Shown one piece after another: positions 29,077 to 37,105 of a DNA stretch of 64,000 nt. How positions within the stretch are numbered: position 1 is the stretch's first letter; every line of letters starts with the position of its first letter. The DNA is from Enterococcus faecium (GTDB lineage Bacteria; Bacillota; Bacilli; Lactobacillales; Enterococcaceae), in the NCBI RefSeq assembly GCF_029023785.1, contig NZ_CP118955.1, positions 186,001-250,000 on the forward strand. The letters are read 5' to 3'. The notes beneath the pieces are model-generated. The model saw only the letters and a program-made list of their open reading frames with translations, had not been told where the DNA came from and ran no database searches. The translations under genes and the position numbers were made by a program.

Positions 29077-29922
29077 TTGAAAAAAATAGATATTTTACAA
29101 GCGCCTTATGTGAAAGAAATGATCGAAACGACGTCGAATCTTTATCGCTTGGGATGGGATGAAAGAAATGGCGGGAATATTTCTTATTTACTAAAAGAAG
29201 AAGAGATCACACCGTTCTTGGATCCTGAAAAAGTGATCCGCCGCATCTCGATGATTTTTGATGCCAGCCGTTTAGCAGGATGCTATTTTATTGTAACTGG
29301 TTCAGGAAGATATTTTAAAAATGTAGCGAGCGAACCTGCCGAGAATCTTGGAATCGTTCGAGTTGCTGAAGATGGCAAAACACTGGAACTTTTGTGGGGG
29401 CTGGAAAACGAATGCCTTCCTACAAGCGAGTTGCCAAGTCATTTCATGAGTCATATCGCCCGTTTAGAAGTAGACCCAGATAATCGGATCGTTATGCATT
29501 GCCATGCTAGTCATCTATTAGCGATGAGTTTTACGCATGAATTAGACGAACGTTCCTTTAGTCGTACGCTATGGCAAATGTGTACGGAATGCTTAGTTGT
29601 TTTTCCAGAAGGAATTTCCATCATTCCGTGGATGGTTCCGGGAACAAATGAGATTGGGGAAGCAACAGCTGAAAAAATGAAAGAAACTCGATTGGTTTTA
29701 TGGCCACAACATGGAATCTACGGGTCAGGAAAAGACATGGATGAAGTCTTTGGTTTGATCGAGACAGCAGAAAAGGCAGCAGAAGTCTATACGTACGTCA
29801 AAGCGCAAGGACCAATCTTGCAAACAATCACGGACGAAAACCTGTGGCATTTAGCAGATGCGTTTGGTGTCACTCCAAAAGCAGGTTATTTGGAGGAAGT
29901 TCATACGAAAGCAGGTGTCTGA
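29077..29922 (+). CDS. rhaD: Rhamnulose-1-phosphate aldolase RhaD
   Basis: 281 residues from TTG 29077, ten bases after TAGGAG; the in-frame GTG at 29068 touches the ribosome site and is less likely. Class II aldolase fold: GWDERNGGNISYLL, VTGSGRYFKNV, zinc ligands in VMHCHASHLLAMS, and WPQHGIYGSGKDMDEVFGLIE. Splits rhamnulose-1-phosphate into dihydroxyacetone phosphate and L-lactaldehyde; the latter is reduced by the fucO product downstream. Confidence 0.93.
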   Translation: MKKIDILQAPYVKEMIETTSNLYRLGWDERNGGNISYLLKEEEITPFLDPEKVIRRISMIFDASRLAGCYFIVTGSGRYFKNVASEPAENLGIVRVAEDGKTLELLWGLENECLPTSELPSHFMSHIARLEVDPDNRIVMHCHASHLLAMSFTHELDERSFSRTLWQMCTECLVVFPEGISIIPWMVPGTNEIGEATAEKMKETRLVLWPQHGIYGSGKDMDEVFGLIETAEKAAEVYTYVKAQGPILQTITDENLWHLADAFGVTPKAGYLEEVHTKAGV

Positions 29923-29923
29923 C

Positions 29924-30235
29924 ATGGTGAAAAAAGCTTTTTGCATGAAAGTTTACCCAGAAAAACAAGAAGAATACAAAAAAAGACATGATGAACTTTG
30001 GCCAGAAATGCGTACAGCACTTCGTGAACACGGGGTCATCGACTATTCGATCTATCTTGATCCGAGTACAAGTTTGTTATTTGGTTACTTAGTGATCGAA
30101 GATGAAAAGTTATGGGAAAAAATGGCAAATACATCTATCAATCAAAAATGGTGGAAGTACATGGAAGATATCATGGAGACAAATCCAGATGCCTCTCCAG
30201 TCAGTTGGGAATTGATGCCAGTCTTTGAACTGTAG
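29924..30235 (+). CDS. rhaM: L-rhamnose mutarotase RhaM
   Basis: 103 residues from ATG 29924, directly after the rhaD stop (TGACATG). The RhaM/YiiL pattern is clear: FCMKVYPEKQEEYKKRHDELWPEM with the catalytic His, IYLDPSTSLLFGYL, and NQKWWKYMEDIM. Interconverts alpha and beta L-rhamnopyranose, feeding RhaA. Confidence 0.93.
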   Translation: MVKKAFCMKVYPEKQEEYKKRHDELWPEMRTALREHGVIDYSIYLDPSTSLLFGYLVIEDEKLWEKMANTSINQKWWKYMEDIMETNPDASPVSWELMPVFEL

Positions 30236-30236
30236 C

Positions 30237-30275
30237 AACAAGCAACTGGGCAACCGGTTGCTTGGGGTTCTTTCG
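30237..30275 (+). terminator. Hairpin between rhaM and fucO
   Basis: CAAGCAAC-TGGGCAACC-GGTTGCTTG then a T-rich stretch (TTCTTTCGTTTTT). It may reduce read-through into fucO. Confidence 0.5.
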
Positions 30276-30316
30276 TTTTTATTGTGAAAAATAATACAAA
30301 TTAGGAGGAATAGAAA

Positions 30317-31468
30317 ATGAGTAATCGAATGATTTTAAATGAAACATCGTATTTTGGAAAAGGAGCGATTGAGTCGATCGTCCCTGAATTTCAGCAGCGA
30401 GGATTCGGCAAAGCAGCTGTCATTACTGACAAAGGATTGATCGAGCACGGTATAGCAACAAAAGTAACAGAACTTCTAGATAAAGCAGCAATCGCTTATG
30501 CTTTATACGACGGGATCGTACCTAATCCAACGATCCAAAATGTAAAAGATGGAGTGGCTTTTGTTAAAGAGGCAGAGGCAGACTGTTTGATCGCAATCGG
30601 TGGAGGTTCGCCAATCGATACGGCAAAAGCCATTGGGATTATTTTGACGAATCCAGAGTTTTCAGACGTCATTAGTTTAGAAGGTGTTGCTGATACGAAA
30701 AATCCATGTTTACCTATATTAGCTATACCAACGACTTCTGGAACAGCAGCAGAAGTAACGATCAACTACGTCATCACAGATGAAGTAAATCACCGAAAAT
30801 TTGTTTGTGTTGATCCTCATGATATCCCAATCGTCGCGTTCATCGACAGCGATATGATGATGGGAATGCCGAAAAAATTGGCTGCATCAACAGGTATGGA
30901 TGCTATGACGCATGCTATTGAAGGGTTTATCACAAAAGGCGCTTGGGAAATGACTGATATGCTGCATTTAAAAGCAATCGAAATCATCGGCCATTCTTTG
31001 GAAGCTTCTGTAGATGGCGATCAAAATGGGCGAGAAAAAATGGCATTAGGACAGTATATTGCGGGAATGGGCTTCTCAAATGTCGGTTTAGGACTGGTAC
31101 ACGGGATGGCTCACCCGTTAAGTGCATGGTACAACATTCCTCATGGCGTAGCGTGTGCAGCACTTTTGCCAACTGTCATGAAATATAACAAAGAATATAC
31201 TGGAGAAAAGTACCGTGAGATCGCTCTTGTTCTAGGGATTAAAGGAGCAGCTGAAATGTCTTTAGAAGATGTAAGAGAAGCGGCTTGTGGTGAGATCGAT
31301 CGGTTGAGCAAAGCGGTTGGAATCCCAGAAACCATTTCTGAATTAGGTGTAAAAGAAGCAGATATTCCAGCAATTGCAGAAGATGCTTTGCGAGATGTAT
31401 GCACACCAGGAAATCCAAGAGAAACGACAGTAGAAGAAATCATTGCTTTATATCAAAGTTTGATGTAA
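30317..31468 (+). CDS. fucO: Lactaldehyde reductase FucO
   Basis: 383-residue iron-dependent (group III) alcohol dehydrogenase: AIGGGSPIDTAKAIG for NAD, IPTTSGTAAEVT, GMDAMTHAIEGF and HGMAHPLSAWYNIPHG for the metal. Reduces L-lactaldehyde from RhaD to 1,2-propanediol, restoring NAD in anaerobic growth. Own ribosome site (TTAGGAGGAAT); 81 bases after rhaM behind a hairpin. Confidence 0.88.
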   Translation: MSNRMILNETSYFGKGAIESIVPEFQQRGFGKAAVITDKGLIEHGIATKVTELLDKAAIAYALYDGIVPNPTIQNVKDGVAFVKEAEADCLIAIGGGSPIDTAKAIGIILTNPEFSDVISLEGVADTKNPCLPILAIPTTSGTAAEVTINYVITDEVNHRKFVCVDPHDIPIVAFIDSDMMMGMPKKLAASTGMDAMTHAIEGFITKGAWEMTDMLHLKAIEIIGHSLEASVDGDQNGREKMALGQYIAGMGFSNVGLGLVHGMAHPLSAWYNIPHGVACAALLPTVMKYNKEYTGEKYREIALVLGIKGAAEMSLEDVREAACGEIDRLSKAVGIPETISELGVKEADIPAIAEDALRDVCTPGNPRETTVEEIIALYQSLM

Positions 31469-31536
31469 AAACGAAGCGGATCTTCAACATTAAATTGCCT
31501 GTAAAGAGAAATGGTAGTTTATATCTGGATATCTCT

Positions 31537-31564
31537 TTTAAATTGATGGTATTTCCGCTATAAT
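31537..31564 (+). promoter_or_regulatory. Probable promoter of the IclR-type gene
   Basis: TTTAAA (31537-31542), 16-base spacer, TATAAT (31559-31564), 30 bases before the start. Confidence 0.45.
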
Positions 31565-31594
31565 TTTTCTTATAAAGAAATAGGAGAATATTAT

Positions 31595-32353
31595 ATGGAA
31601 AATAAAAAGCCTTATGGAACTGTATTGATCAAAGCCTCTAAAATACTAGACTATTTAGCGGAAAACCAAGATGTCTCTTTGCAGACGATCGCAAAGGGTG
31701 TGGGAATGACCTCTTCTACAGTCTTGAAAATACTAGATACTTTGTTGATGATCGGCTACGTAAATAAAAATTCAGAGAAAAACTATCGTTTAGGTGCAAA
31801 GCTTATTCGCTACGCGAATAAAAACATTGAACAAATCGATTTGGTAGAGTTGACTTTACCGTTTTTAGAACAGCTGCAGCAAAAGATCGATGAGACTATC
31901 CACTTAGGGGTATTGGACAACAATGAGATCTTGTACGTGAACAAACTAGATCCAAAACATCAAACGATCCGCATGTCTTCAAAAATCGGAATCACCCGAC
32001 CATTATACAATTCTGCGATGGGCAAAGCCGTATTAGCAGAATTCAGTGAAGAGCAGTACACTGATTATCTTGAAAAGCATCCGTTGATCCCTTACACAGA
32101 ATATACGATCACCAATGCATTACGGTTGAAAAAGGAAATCCAAACGGTAAAAGAAACCCACATCGCATTTGACGATGAAGAAATCGAACGTGATATTTTT
32201 TGTATAGGAGCCTCAATCGTGAAAAACGAACAAATCATTGGTGCATTTAGTGTAAGTATGCCGAAATATCGTTTAACAGATGAGACAAAAGAACAAATAA
32301 TCAGTGCCCTCAAGCAAACAAAAAGCGAAATCGAGCAAAGAATTCAAAAATAA
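31595..32353 (+). CDS. IclR/KdgR-type transcriptional regulator
   Basis: 252 residues. N-terminal winged helix-turn-helix (ILDYLAENQDVSLQTIAKGVGMTSSTVLKILDTL) and C-terminal IclR effector domain (ETIHLGVLDNNEILYVNKLD, YNSAMGKAVLAEFSE, and DDEEIERDIFCIGASIV). KdgR of pectin degraders senses 2-keto-3-deoxygluconate; the neighbouring kdgA-kdgK-kduI-kduD operon is the natural target. The assignment to that ligand is inference from position. Confidence 0.85.
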   Translation: MENKKPYGTVLIKASKILDYLAENQDVSLQTIAKGVGMTSSTVLKILDTLLMIGYVNKNSEKNYRLGAKLIRYANKNIEQIDLVELTLPFLEQLQQKIDETIHLGVLDNNEILYVNKLDPKHQTIRMSSKIGITRPLYNSAMGKAVLAEFSEEQYTDYLEKHPLIPYTEYTITNALRLKKEIQTVKETHIAFDDEEIERDIFCIGASIVKNEQIIGAFSVSMPKYRLTDETKEQIISALKQTKSEIEQRIQK

Positions 32354-32356
32354 TGA

Positions 32357-32370
32357 AAAAAGCGTTTGCA
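32357..32370. promoter_or_regulatory. cre site overlapping the kdgA promoter
   Basis: AAAAAGCGTTTGCA matches the CcpA consensus except at the first two positions, and its 3' half overlaps the -35 box, so CcpA would block polymerase. Confidence 0.6.
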
Positions 32371-32393
32371 ATTTTTCTTTTCTGCCGTATAAT
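32366..32393 (+). promoter_or_regulatory. Promoter of kdgA-kdgK-kduI-kduD
   Basis: TTGCAA (32366-32371), 16-base spacer, TATAAT (32388-32393), 59 bases before the kdgA ATG. Confidence 0.7.
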
Positions 32394-32452
32394 ATGGGTA
32401 TAGATTTCCAAGTTATAAAATAAAATTTCTAAATAGGAAATAGGTGGAGAAG

Positions 32453-33097
32453 ATGAAAAAAATTGATATTTTATCTCGATTGAAAAACGCCGGAGTGATT
32501 GCGGTGGTACGCGGAAAAAGCAAAGAAGAAGCTTTGAATGCTTGCCACGCAATCATCAAAGGTGGTCTAACTGGTATTGAGTTGACTTTTACAGTCCCTC
32601 AAGCAGATCAAGTAATCAAAGAACTTTTGTCATTCTACAAAGACCAACCAGAAATAGTGATTGGCGCAGGCACAGTATTAGACGCTGTCACAGCTCGCTT
32701 GGCTATCTTAGCTGGCGCAGAGTATATTGTTAGCCCTTCCTTTGATCAAGAAACGGCAGAGATGTGCAATCTGTATCAAATTCCTTACTTACCAGGATGT
32801 ATGACTATTACCGAGATCAAAACAGCGCTGAAAAGCGGGGTAGATATCGTCAAACTATTTCCTGGAAGCGCTTATGGACCAAGTATCATTTCTGCCTTCA
32901 AGGCGCCGATGCCTCAAGTCAATATCATGCCAACTGGCGGTGTGAGTCTGGACAATATGAAAGAGTGGTTCGATGCTGGTGTCGTAACAGTCGGAGTAGG
33001 TGGGAACCTTTTAGCACCCGCAGCTACAGGAGATTTTGACAAAGTAACGGAAGTCGCGCAACAGTATGCAGCAAAAATGAAAGAAATCAAGAGGTAG
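32453..33097 (+). CDS. kdgA: 2-dehydro-3-deoxyphosphogluconate (KDPG) aldolase
   Basis: 214 residues from ATG 32453; AGGTGGAG at 32442-32449 excludes the in-frame GTG 32444 that lies inside it. Catalytic Glu in GLTGIELTFTVP, GAGTVLDA, SPSFDQE, and the Schiff-base Lys134 in DIVKLFPGSAYGP are all present, followed by PTGGVSLDNMKEW. Cleaves KDPG to pyruvate and glyceraldehyde-3-phosphate, the last step of the uronate branch. Six bases before kdgK. Confidence 0.93.
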   Translation: MKKIDILSRLKNAGVIAVVRGKSKEEALNACHAIIKGGLTGIELTFTVPQADQVIKELLSFYKDQPEIVIGAGTVLDAVTARLAILAGAEYIVSPSFDQETAEMCNLYQIPYLPGCMTITEIKTALKSGVDIVKLFPGSAYGPSIISAFKAPMPQVNIMPTGGVSLDNMKEWFDAGVVTVGVGGNLLAPAATGDFDKVTEVAQQYAAKMKEIKR

Positions 33098-33103
33098 CTG
33101 CTT

Positions 33104-34111
33104 ATGGGAAAAGTAGTGACACTCGGAGAAATCATGTTGCGATTGTCCACAGAGCAGGGAACCCGTATCGATTCAAGTGAACGATTCGCTGCCCATTATG
33201 GCGGAGGGGAAGCAAACGTAGCAATTTCTTTAGCTAATTACGGACATGAAGCGATTTTTGCTACAAAAGTACCTGATAACGCATTGGGAAAAGCAGTCAA
33301 AAAGCACTTGCAATGTTATGGAGTAGATACGAAACAGGTATTATCTGGTGGATCAAGACTAGGTACTTATTATATGGAAACTGGTAGTGGCGAACGCGCC
33401 GCCTCAGTGATCTATGATCGTGCCGGATCAAGTTTTGCTGAAATGGATCATTTGGAATGGTCGCTAGAGGAGTTATTCCAAGGAATAGATATATTTCATG
33501 TTTCAGGAATCACCCCAGCTTTGTCTAAAAAATGGCAAAAAATGACGAAACAGGTGATAGAAGCTGCAAAAAAAGCTGGCTGCCTGATCAGCTTCGATAT
33601 CAACTATCGTGGAAAATTATGGACACAGCAAGAAGCCAGCGAAGTAATCCATCAGCTTTTACCTTTAGTAGATATCTGCTCAGCTGGAAAAATGGATGCT
33701 CTTTATTTGTTAGGTATCGAGAAAGCGCCAGAAGCAGAAGAACAACCTCTAATTTATTATTATCAAAAAATGCAGGAAAAGTTCCCGAATATTCAGGTGT
33801 TTTATTCGACCAAGCGTACCGTTCATTCAGCAAGTGAAAATGAATTGAAGGGGACATTGTGGATGAACCATGAATATGTGGAATCCCAAGTCCATAGAAT
33901 CACCCCAATCGTGGATCGAGTAGGTGGCGGAGATGCTTTTGCAGGTGGCGTGCTCCATGGGATTTTATCCAATATGTCTCCGCAAGAAATCATTGATTTT
34001 GCTACGGCAGCTTCTGCCTTGAAGCATACGATCCATGGGGACTGCAACCAATTTAGTCAAGAAGAAGTCGCACAATTTTTAGCATGCGGCTCTGGAAAAA
34101 TCATTCGATAG
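33104..34111 (+). CDS. kdgK: 2-keto-3-deoxygluconate kinase KdgK
   Basis: 335-residue PfkB/ribokinase-family kinase: HYGGGEANVAISLANYG near residue 30 and the C-terminal signature DRVGGGDAFAGGVLHG with its catalytic Asp. Phosphorylates KDG to KDPG for the aldolase encoded just upstream. Confidence 0.9.
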   Translation: MGKVVTLGEIMLRLSTEQGTRIDSSERFAAHYGGGEANVAISLANYGHEAIFATKVPDNALGKAVKKHLQCYGVDTKQVLSGGSRLGTYYMETGSGERAASVIYDRAGSSFAEMDHLEWSLEELFQGIDIFHVSGITPALSKKWQKMTKQVIEAAKKAGCLISFDINYRGKLWTQQEASEVIHQLLPLVDICSAGKMDALYLLGIEKAPEAEEQPLIYYYQKMQEKFPNIQVFYSTKRTVHSASENELKGTLWMNHEYVESQVHRITPIVDRVGGGDAFAGGVLHGILSNMSPQEIIDFATAASALKHTIHGDCNQFSQEEVAQFLACGSGKIIR

Positions 34112-34126
34112 AAGGAGTAGAAGAAA

Positions 34127-34969
34127 ATGCAAGAAATGGAAACACGTTATACACACAGTCCAGAAGATATCCGTCATTATTCAACGGAACAATTGAGAAA
34201 AGAATTTTTAGTAGAAAAGGTATTTGAACCAGGGAAAATCAGTTTGACTTATACGCACAACGATCGAATGATCTTTGGTGGAGTGACACCTACTGAAAAA
34301 GAATTAGAAATCACATTAGACAAAGAACTAGGTGTTGATTACTTCTTAGAGCGTCGTGAACTAGGTGTGATCAATATCGGTGGACCAGGATTCATCGAGA
34401 TCGATGGGCAAAAAGAAGAAATGAAAAAACAAGACGGATACTATATCGGAAAAGAAACACGACATGTTGTATTTTCTTCTCAAGATGCTGAAAACCCAGC
34501 TAAATTCTATATTAGTTCTGTTCCAGCTCATCATAAATATCCAAATGTAAAAATCAGTATCGACCAAGTAAAACCAATGGAGACTGGTGAAGGCCTGACA
34601 CTGAATGAACGTAAAATCTACCAATACATCCATCCAAATGTATGCGAAAGCTGTCAATTACAAATGGGTTATACGATTTTAGAACCAGGAAGCGCTTGGA
34701 ATACGATGCCTTGTCATACACATGAACGTCGTATGGAAGCTTATGTCTACTTTGATTATGCCAATGAAGATACACGTGTGTTCCACATGATGGGCAAACC
34801 AGATGAAACAAAACATTTAGTTGTAGACAATGAACAAGCCATTATTTCGCCAAGCTGGTCGATCCATTCAGGTGTAGGTACAAGCAATTACTCATTCATC
34901 TGGGCAATGTGCGGAGAAAATATCACCTATACAGACATGGATATGGTGCAAATGGATCAATTAAAATAA
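34127..34969 (+). CDS. kduI: 5-dehydro-4-deoxy-D-glucuronate isomerase KduI
   Basis: 280 residues, cupin fold. Family features: MIFGGVTPTEKELEI, ERRELGVINIGGPGFI, GKETRHVVFSSQD, and the zinc-site block PCHTHERRMEAYVYFDY (His-x-His...Glu). Isomerises 5-keto-4-deoxyuronate, the product of the GH105 enzyme, to 3-deoxy-D-glycero-2,5-hexodiulosonate. GAAGGAG nine bases before ATG 34127 sets the start. Confidence 0.94.
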   Translation: MQEMETRYTHSPEDIRHYSTEQLRKEFLVEKVFEPGKISLTYTHNDRMIFGGVTPTEKELEITLDKELGVDYFLERRELGVINIGGPGFIEIDGQKEEMKKQDGYYIGKETRHVVFSSQDAENPAKFYISSVPAHHKYPNVKISIDQVKPMETGEGLTLNERKIYQYIHPNVCESCQLQMGYTILEPGSAWNTMPCHTHERRMEAYVYFDYANEDTRVFHMMGKPDETKHLVVDNEQAIISPSWSIHSGVGTSNYSFIWAMCGENITYTDMDMVQMDQLK

Positions 34970-34985
34970 GCATAAGGGAGAGAAA

Positions 34986-35792
34986 ATGATGGAATTTAGT
35001 ATGGATATGTTTCGTTTAGATGGAAAAGTAGCATTAGTCACCGGTGCTGTCTATGGTATTGGATTTGAGATTGCACGCTCTTTAGCTACAGCAGGAGCAA
35101 AAATCGTATTTAATAACTTGAATCAAGAATCAGTTGATGAAGGTATAGCGCATTATAAAGAAGCAGGCATCGATGCAAAAGGTTATGTCTGCGATGTGAC
35201 CGATGAAGAAGCGGTTCAAGCGATGGTTCAACAGATCAAAGAAGATGTAGGTTCAGTTGATATTCTAGTCAACAATGCAGGGATCATCAAACGGACACCG
35301 ATGATCGAAATGGATGCGGCAGACTTCCGCCAAGTAATCGACGTGGATTTAAATGCCCCATTCATCGTTTCAAAAGCAGTTATTCCGGATATGATCGAAA
35401 AAGGCGGCGGTAAAATCATCAATATCTGCTCCATGATGAGTGAATTAGGACGCGAAACGGTCAGTGCTTATGCTGCGGCAAAAGGCGGATTAAAAATGCT
35501 GACGAAAAACATCGCTTCTGAATACGGTCAATACAATATCCAATGTAATGGAATTGGACCAGGTTATATTGCTACACCGCAAACTGCTCCATTACGCGAA
35601 ACACAAGAAAACGGTGAACGTCATCCATTCGATCAATTTATCGTTGGACGTACGCCAGCAGCACGCTGGGGCGAGCCAATCGATTTGGCTGGACCATCTG
35701 TCTTCTTGGCTTCTAGCGCATCTGATTTCGTTAACGGCCATGTCTTGTATGTGGACGGAGGCATACTTGCCTATATCGGAAAACAACCTTAA
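34986..35792 (+). CDS. kduD: 2-dehydro-3-deoxy-D-gluconate 5-dehydrogenase KduD
   Basis: 268-residue short-chain dehydrogenase: VTGAVYGIGFEIA (Gly motif for NAD), DILVNNAGI, catalytic SAYAAAKGG (Tyr-x3-Lys) and the C-terminal NGHVLYVDGGILAY. Reduces the KduI product to KDG. Two adjacent ATGs; AGGGAG would suit either. Last gene of the uronate operon. Confidence 0.92.
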   Translation: MMEFSMDMFRLDGKVALVTGAVYGIGFEIARSLATAGAKIVFNNLNQESVDEGIAHYKEAGIDAKGYVCDVTDEEAVQAMVQQIKEDVGSVDILVNNAGIIKRTPMIEMDAADFRQVIDVDLNAPFIVSKAVIPDMIEKGGGKIINICSMMSELGRETVSAYAAAKGGLKMLTKNIASEYGQYNIQCNGIGPGYIATPQTAPLRETQENGERHPFDQFIVGRTPAARWGEPIDLAGPSVFLASSASDFVNGHVLYVDGGILAYIGKQP

Positions 35793-35818
35793 AAGAGCTT
35801 TAGTACACTGTTTAGTGG

Positions 35819-35885
35819 AGAGGTTGTGAAATCAGCGGATTGAACGAATACCGAAGGACAGCTGATTAAACATCATTTATTCGAA
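35819..35885. repeat. Short intergenic repeat module
   Basis: GAGGTTGTGAAATCAGCGGATTGAACGAATACCGAAGGACAGCTGATTAAACATCATTTATTCG follows the first copy-A module (657-777) at both ends but lacks its interior; arms AATCAGC and GCTGATT form a compact palindrome. Confidence 0.65.
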
Positions 35886-35909
35886 AAAAGAGGCTGGGAC
35901 AGAAGCATT

Positions 35910-35988
35910 TAACTCCAAGAAATAAGAAGGAATTCACGAAAATTGCTTTTCAAATTTTTGTGAATTTCAGCTTATTTCCGAAGGAGTT
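35910..35988. repeat. Second type of palindromic intergenic element
   Basis: AACTCCAAGAAATAAG ... ATTCACGAAAATT - loop - AATTTTTGTGAAT ... CTTATTTCCGAAGGAGTT folds on itself over ~79 bases. It begins after AGAGGCTGGGACAGAAG, a phrase often met near enterococcal terminators, and is unlike the GAGGTTGTGA modules. Confidence 0.6.
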
Positions 35989-36017
35989 GCTTTTACTTCC
36001 GCCGTTTGTACGTGTTT

Positions 36018-36064
36018 AGAGCGTGAGACAAAAGTGTTCTTTACTTTTGTCCCACGCTCTTTTC
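36018..36064. terminator. Hairpin at the 3' end of fni
   Basis: AGAGCGTGAGACAAAAGT / ACTTTTGTCCCACGCTCT with TTTT after it on the plus strand. The arm at 36043-36060 is also the last codons of fni (minus strand), so coding and hairpin overlap. On the minus strand there is no T-run after the stem. Confidence 0.65.
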
Positions 36065-37105
36065 TGTGCGTCTTCCATACTTCACTAAGTCGATCCCTCT
36101 TGCTTCGCACCAATCCTTCACTGGTCCGGAAAAGATCAGAGATTGTTGGTGTAGGGCCGCGGTATTCGTTGCGCCAACCATAGTATAAAGCAGACGAAGC
36201 TCTTCTTGCCATTGCTTCATCAGTATAATAGTTTCTTCTACGCCGTGATTCATCAGATGCGTCAGTACGGTTCCTGAAGTACCCACGGCATTTGCGCCGA
36301 GACAAAGGGCTTTAAATATGTCATAGGCATTGCGGATACCTCCGGAGGCTAGGATTTCCATAGAAGTGTCTGCTTCATTTGCTTCAAGCAATGAAGAGAC
36401 TGTCGATTGCCCCCAGTCAGCTAAATAACTCAGTTCCCGCTTGGAGCGACGGGCGTTTTCGATCTGGGTGAAGCTTGTTCCGCTTCGACCGCTGATATCA
36501 ACTGTATGAACTCCTAAAGCAGCTAGATCATTGAGCGTTTCTCTTGTCATGCCAAAACCGACTTCTTTTACGATGAGGGGGACGTCAATGGCTGTTTGAG
36601 TTTCTTGAATAAGTACTTTCCAATTGGTAAAATCACGGTCTCCCTCAGGCATAACCAACTCTTGAGGTGCATTCAAATGAATCTGTAAGGCATCTGCGTG
36701 AAACAATCGGATAGCTTCTTTGGCTCTTTCGACAGAAGTCCCTGCACCGATGTTGGCAATGATTTTCCCGTGAGGATATTCTTGTCGCATAATCGTATAA
36801 GTATCGGCTAAAGAAGGGACTTTCAAGGCAGCGCTGACTGAACCAGTGGCAATCATCAAATCTGCTTCTCTTGCGACGATTGCAAGATCTTGGTTGATTT
36901 TTTTTGTTTTTTCGCTTCCGCCAGTCATCGCATTGATATAAAATGGGCTGCTTAGTGTAAACCCAACTGCCTGTGTACTTAGATCGACATCAGAAACTGC
37001 TATTTGCGGCAAAGGGTTATGGATGATCCGTACGAAGTCAAATTCGTTTTTTTGTTTATCATGAAAGGCTTTAGCTAGTGAAACATGTTCGTCTTTTCGA
37101 TTCAT
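36041..37105 (-). CDS. fni: Type 2 isopentenyl-diphosphate delta-isomerase Fni
   Basis: 354 residues, FMN-dependent TIM barrel. Blocks: R-K-D-EHVSLAKAF at the N-terminus, FYINAMTGGSEKTKKIN, ATGSVSAALK, NIGAGTSVERAKEAIR, LQIHLNAPQELVMPEGD, VKEVGFGMTRET and ASGGIRNAYDIFKALCLGA. Interconverts isopentenyl and dimethylallyl diphosphate at the end of the mevalonate pathway. Last gene of the operon; start overlaps the mvaK2 stop by four bases. Confidence 0.94.
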   Translation of the reverse strand: MNRKDEHVSLAKAFHDKQKNEFDFVRIIHNPLPQIAVSDVDLSTQAVGFTLSSPFYINAMTGGSEKTKKINQDLAIVAREADLMIATGSVSAALKVPSLADTYTIMRQEYPHGKIIANIGAGTSVERAKEAIRLFHADALQIHLNAPQELVMPEGDRDFTNWKVLIQETQTAIDVPLIVKEVGFGMTRETLNDLAALGVHTVDISGRSGTSFTQIENARRSKRELSYLADWGQSTVSSLLEANEADTSMEILASGGIRNAYDIFKALCLGANAVGTSGTVLTHLMNHGVEETIILMKQWQEELRLLYTMVGATNTAALHQQSLIFSGPVKDWCEARGIDLVKYGRRTEKSVGQK

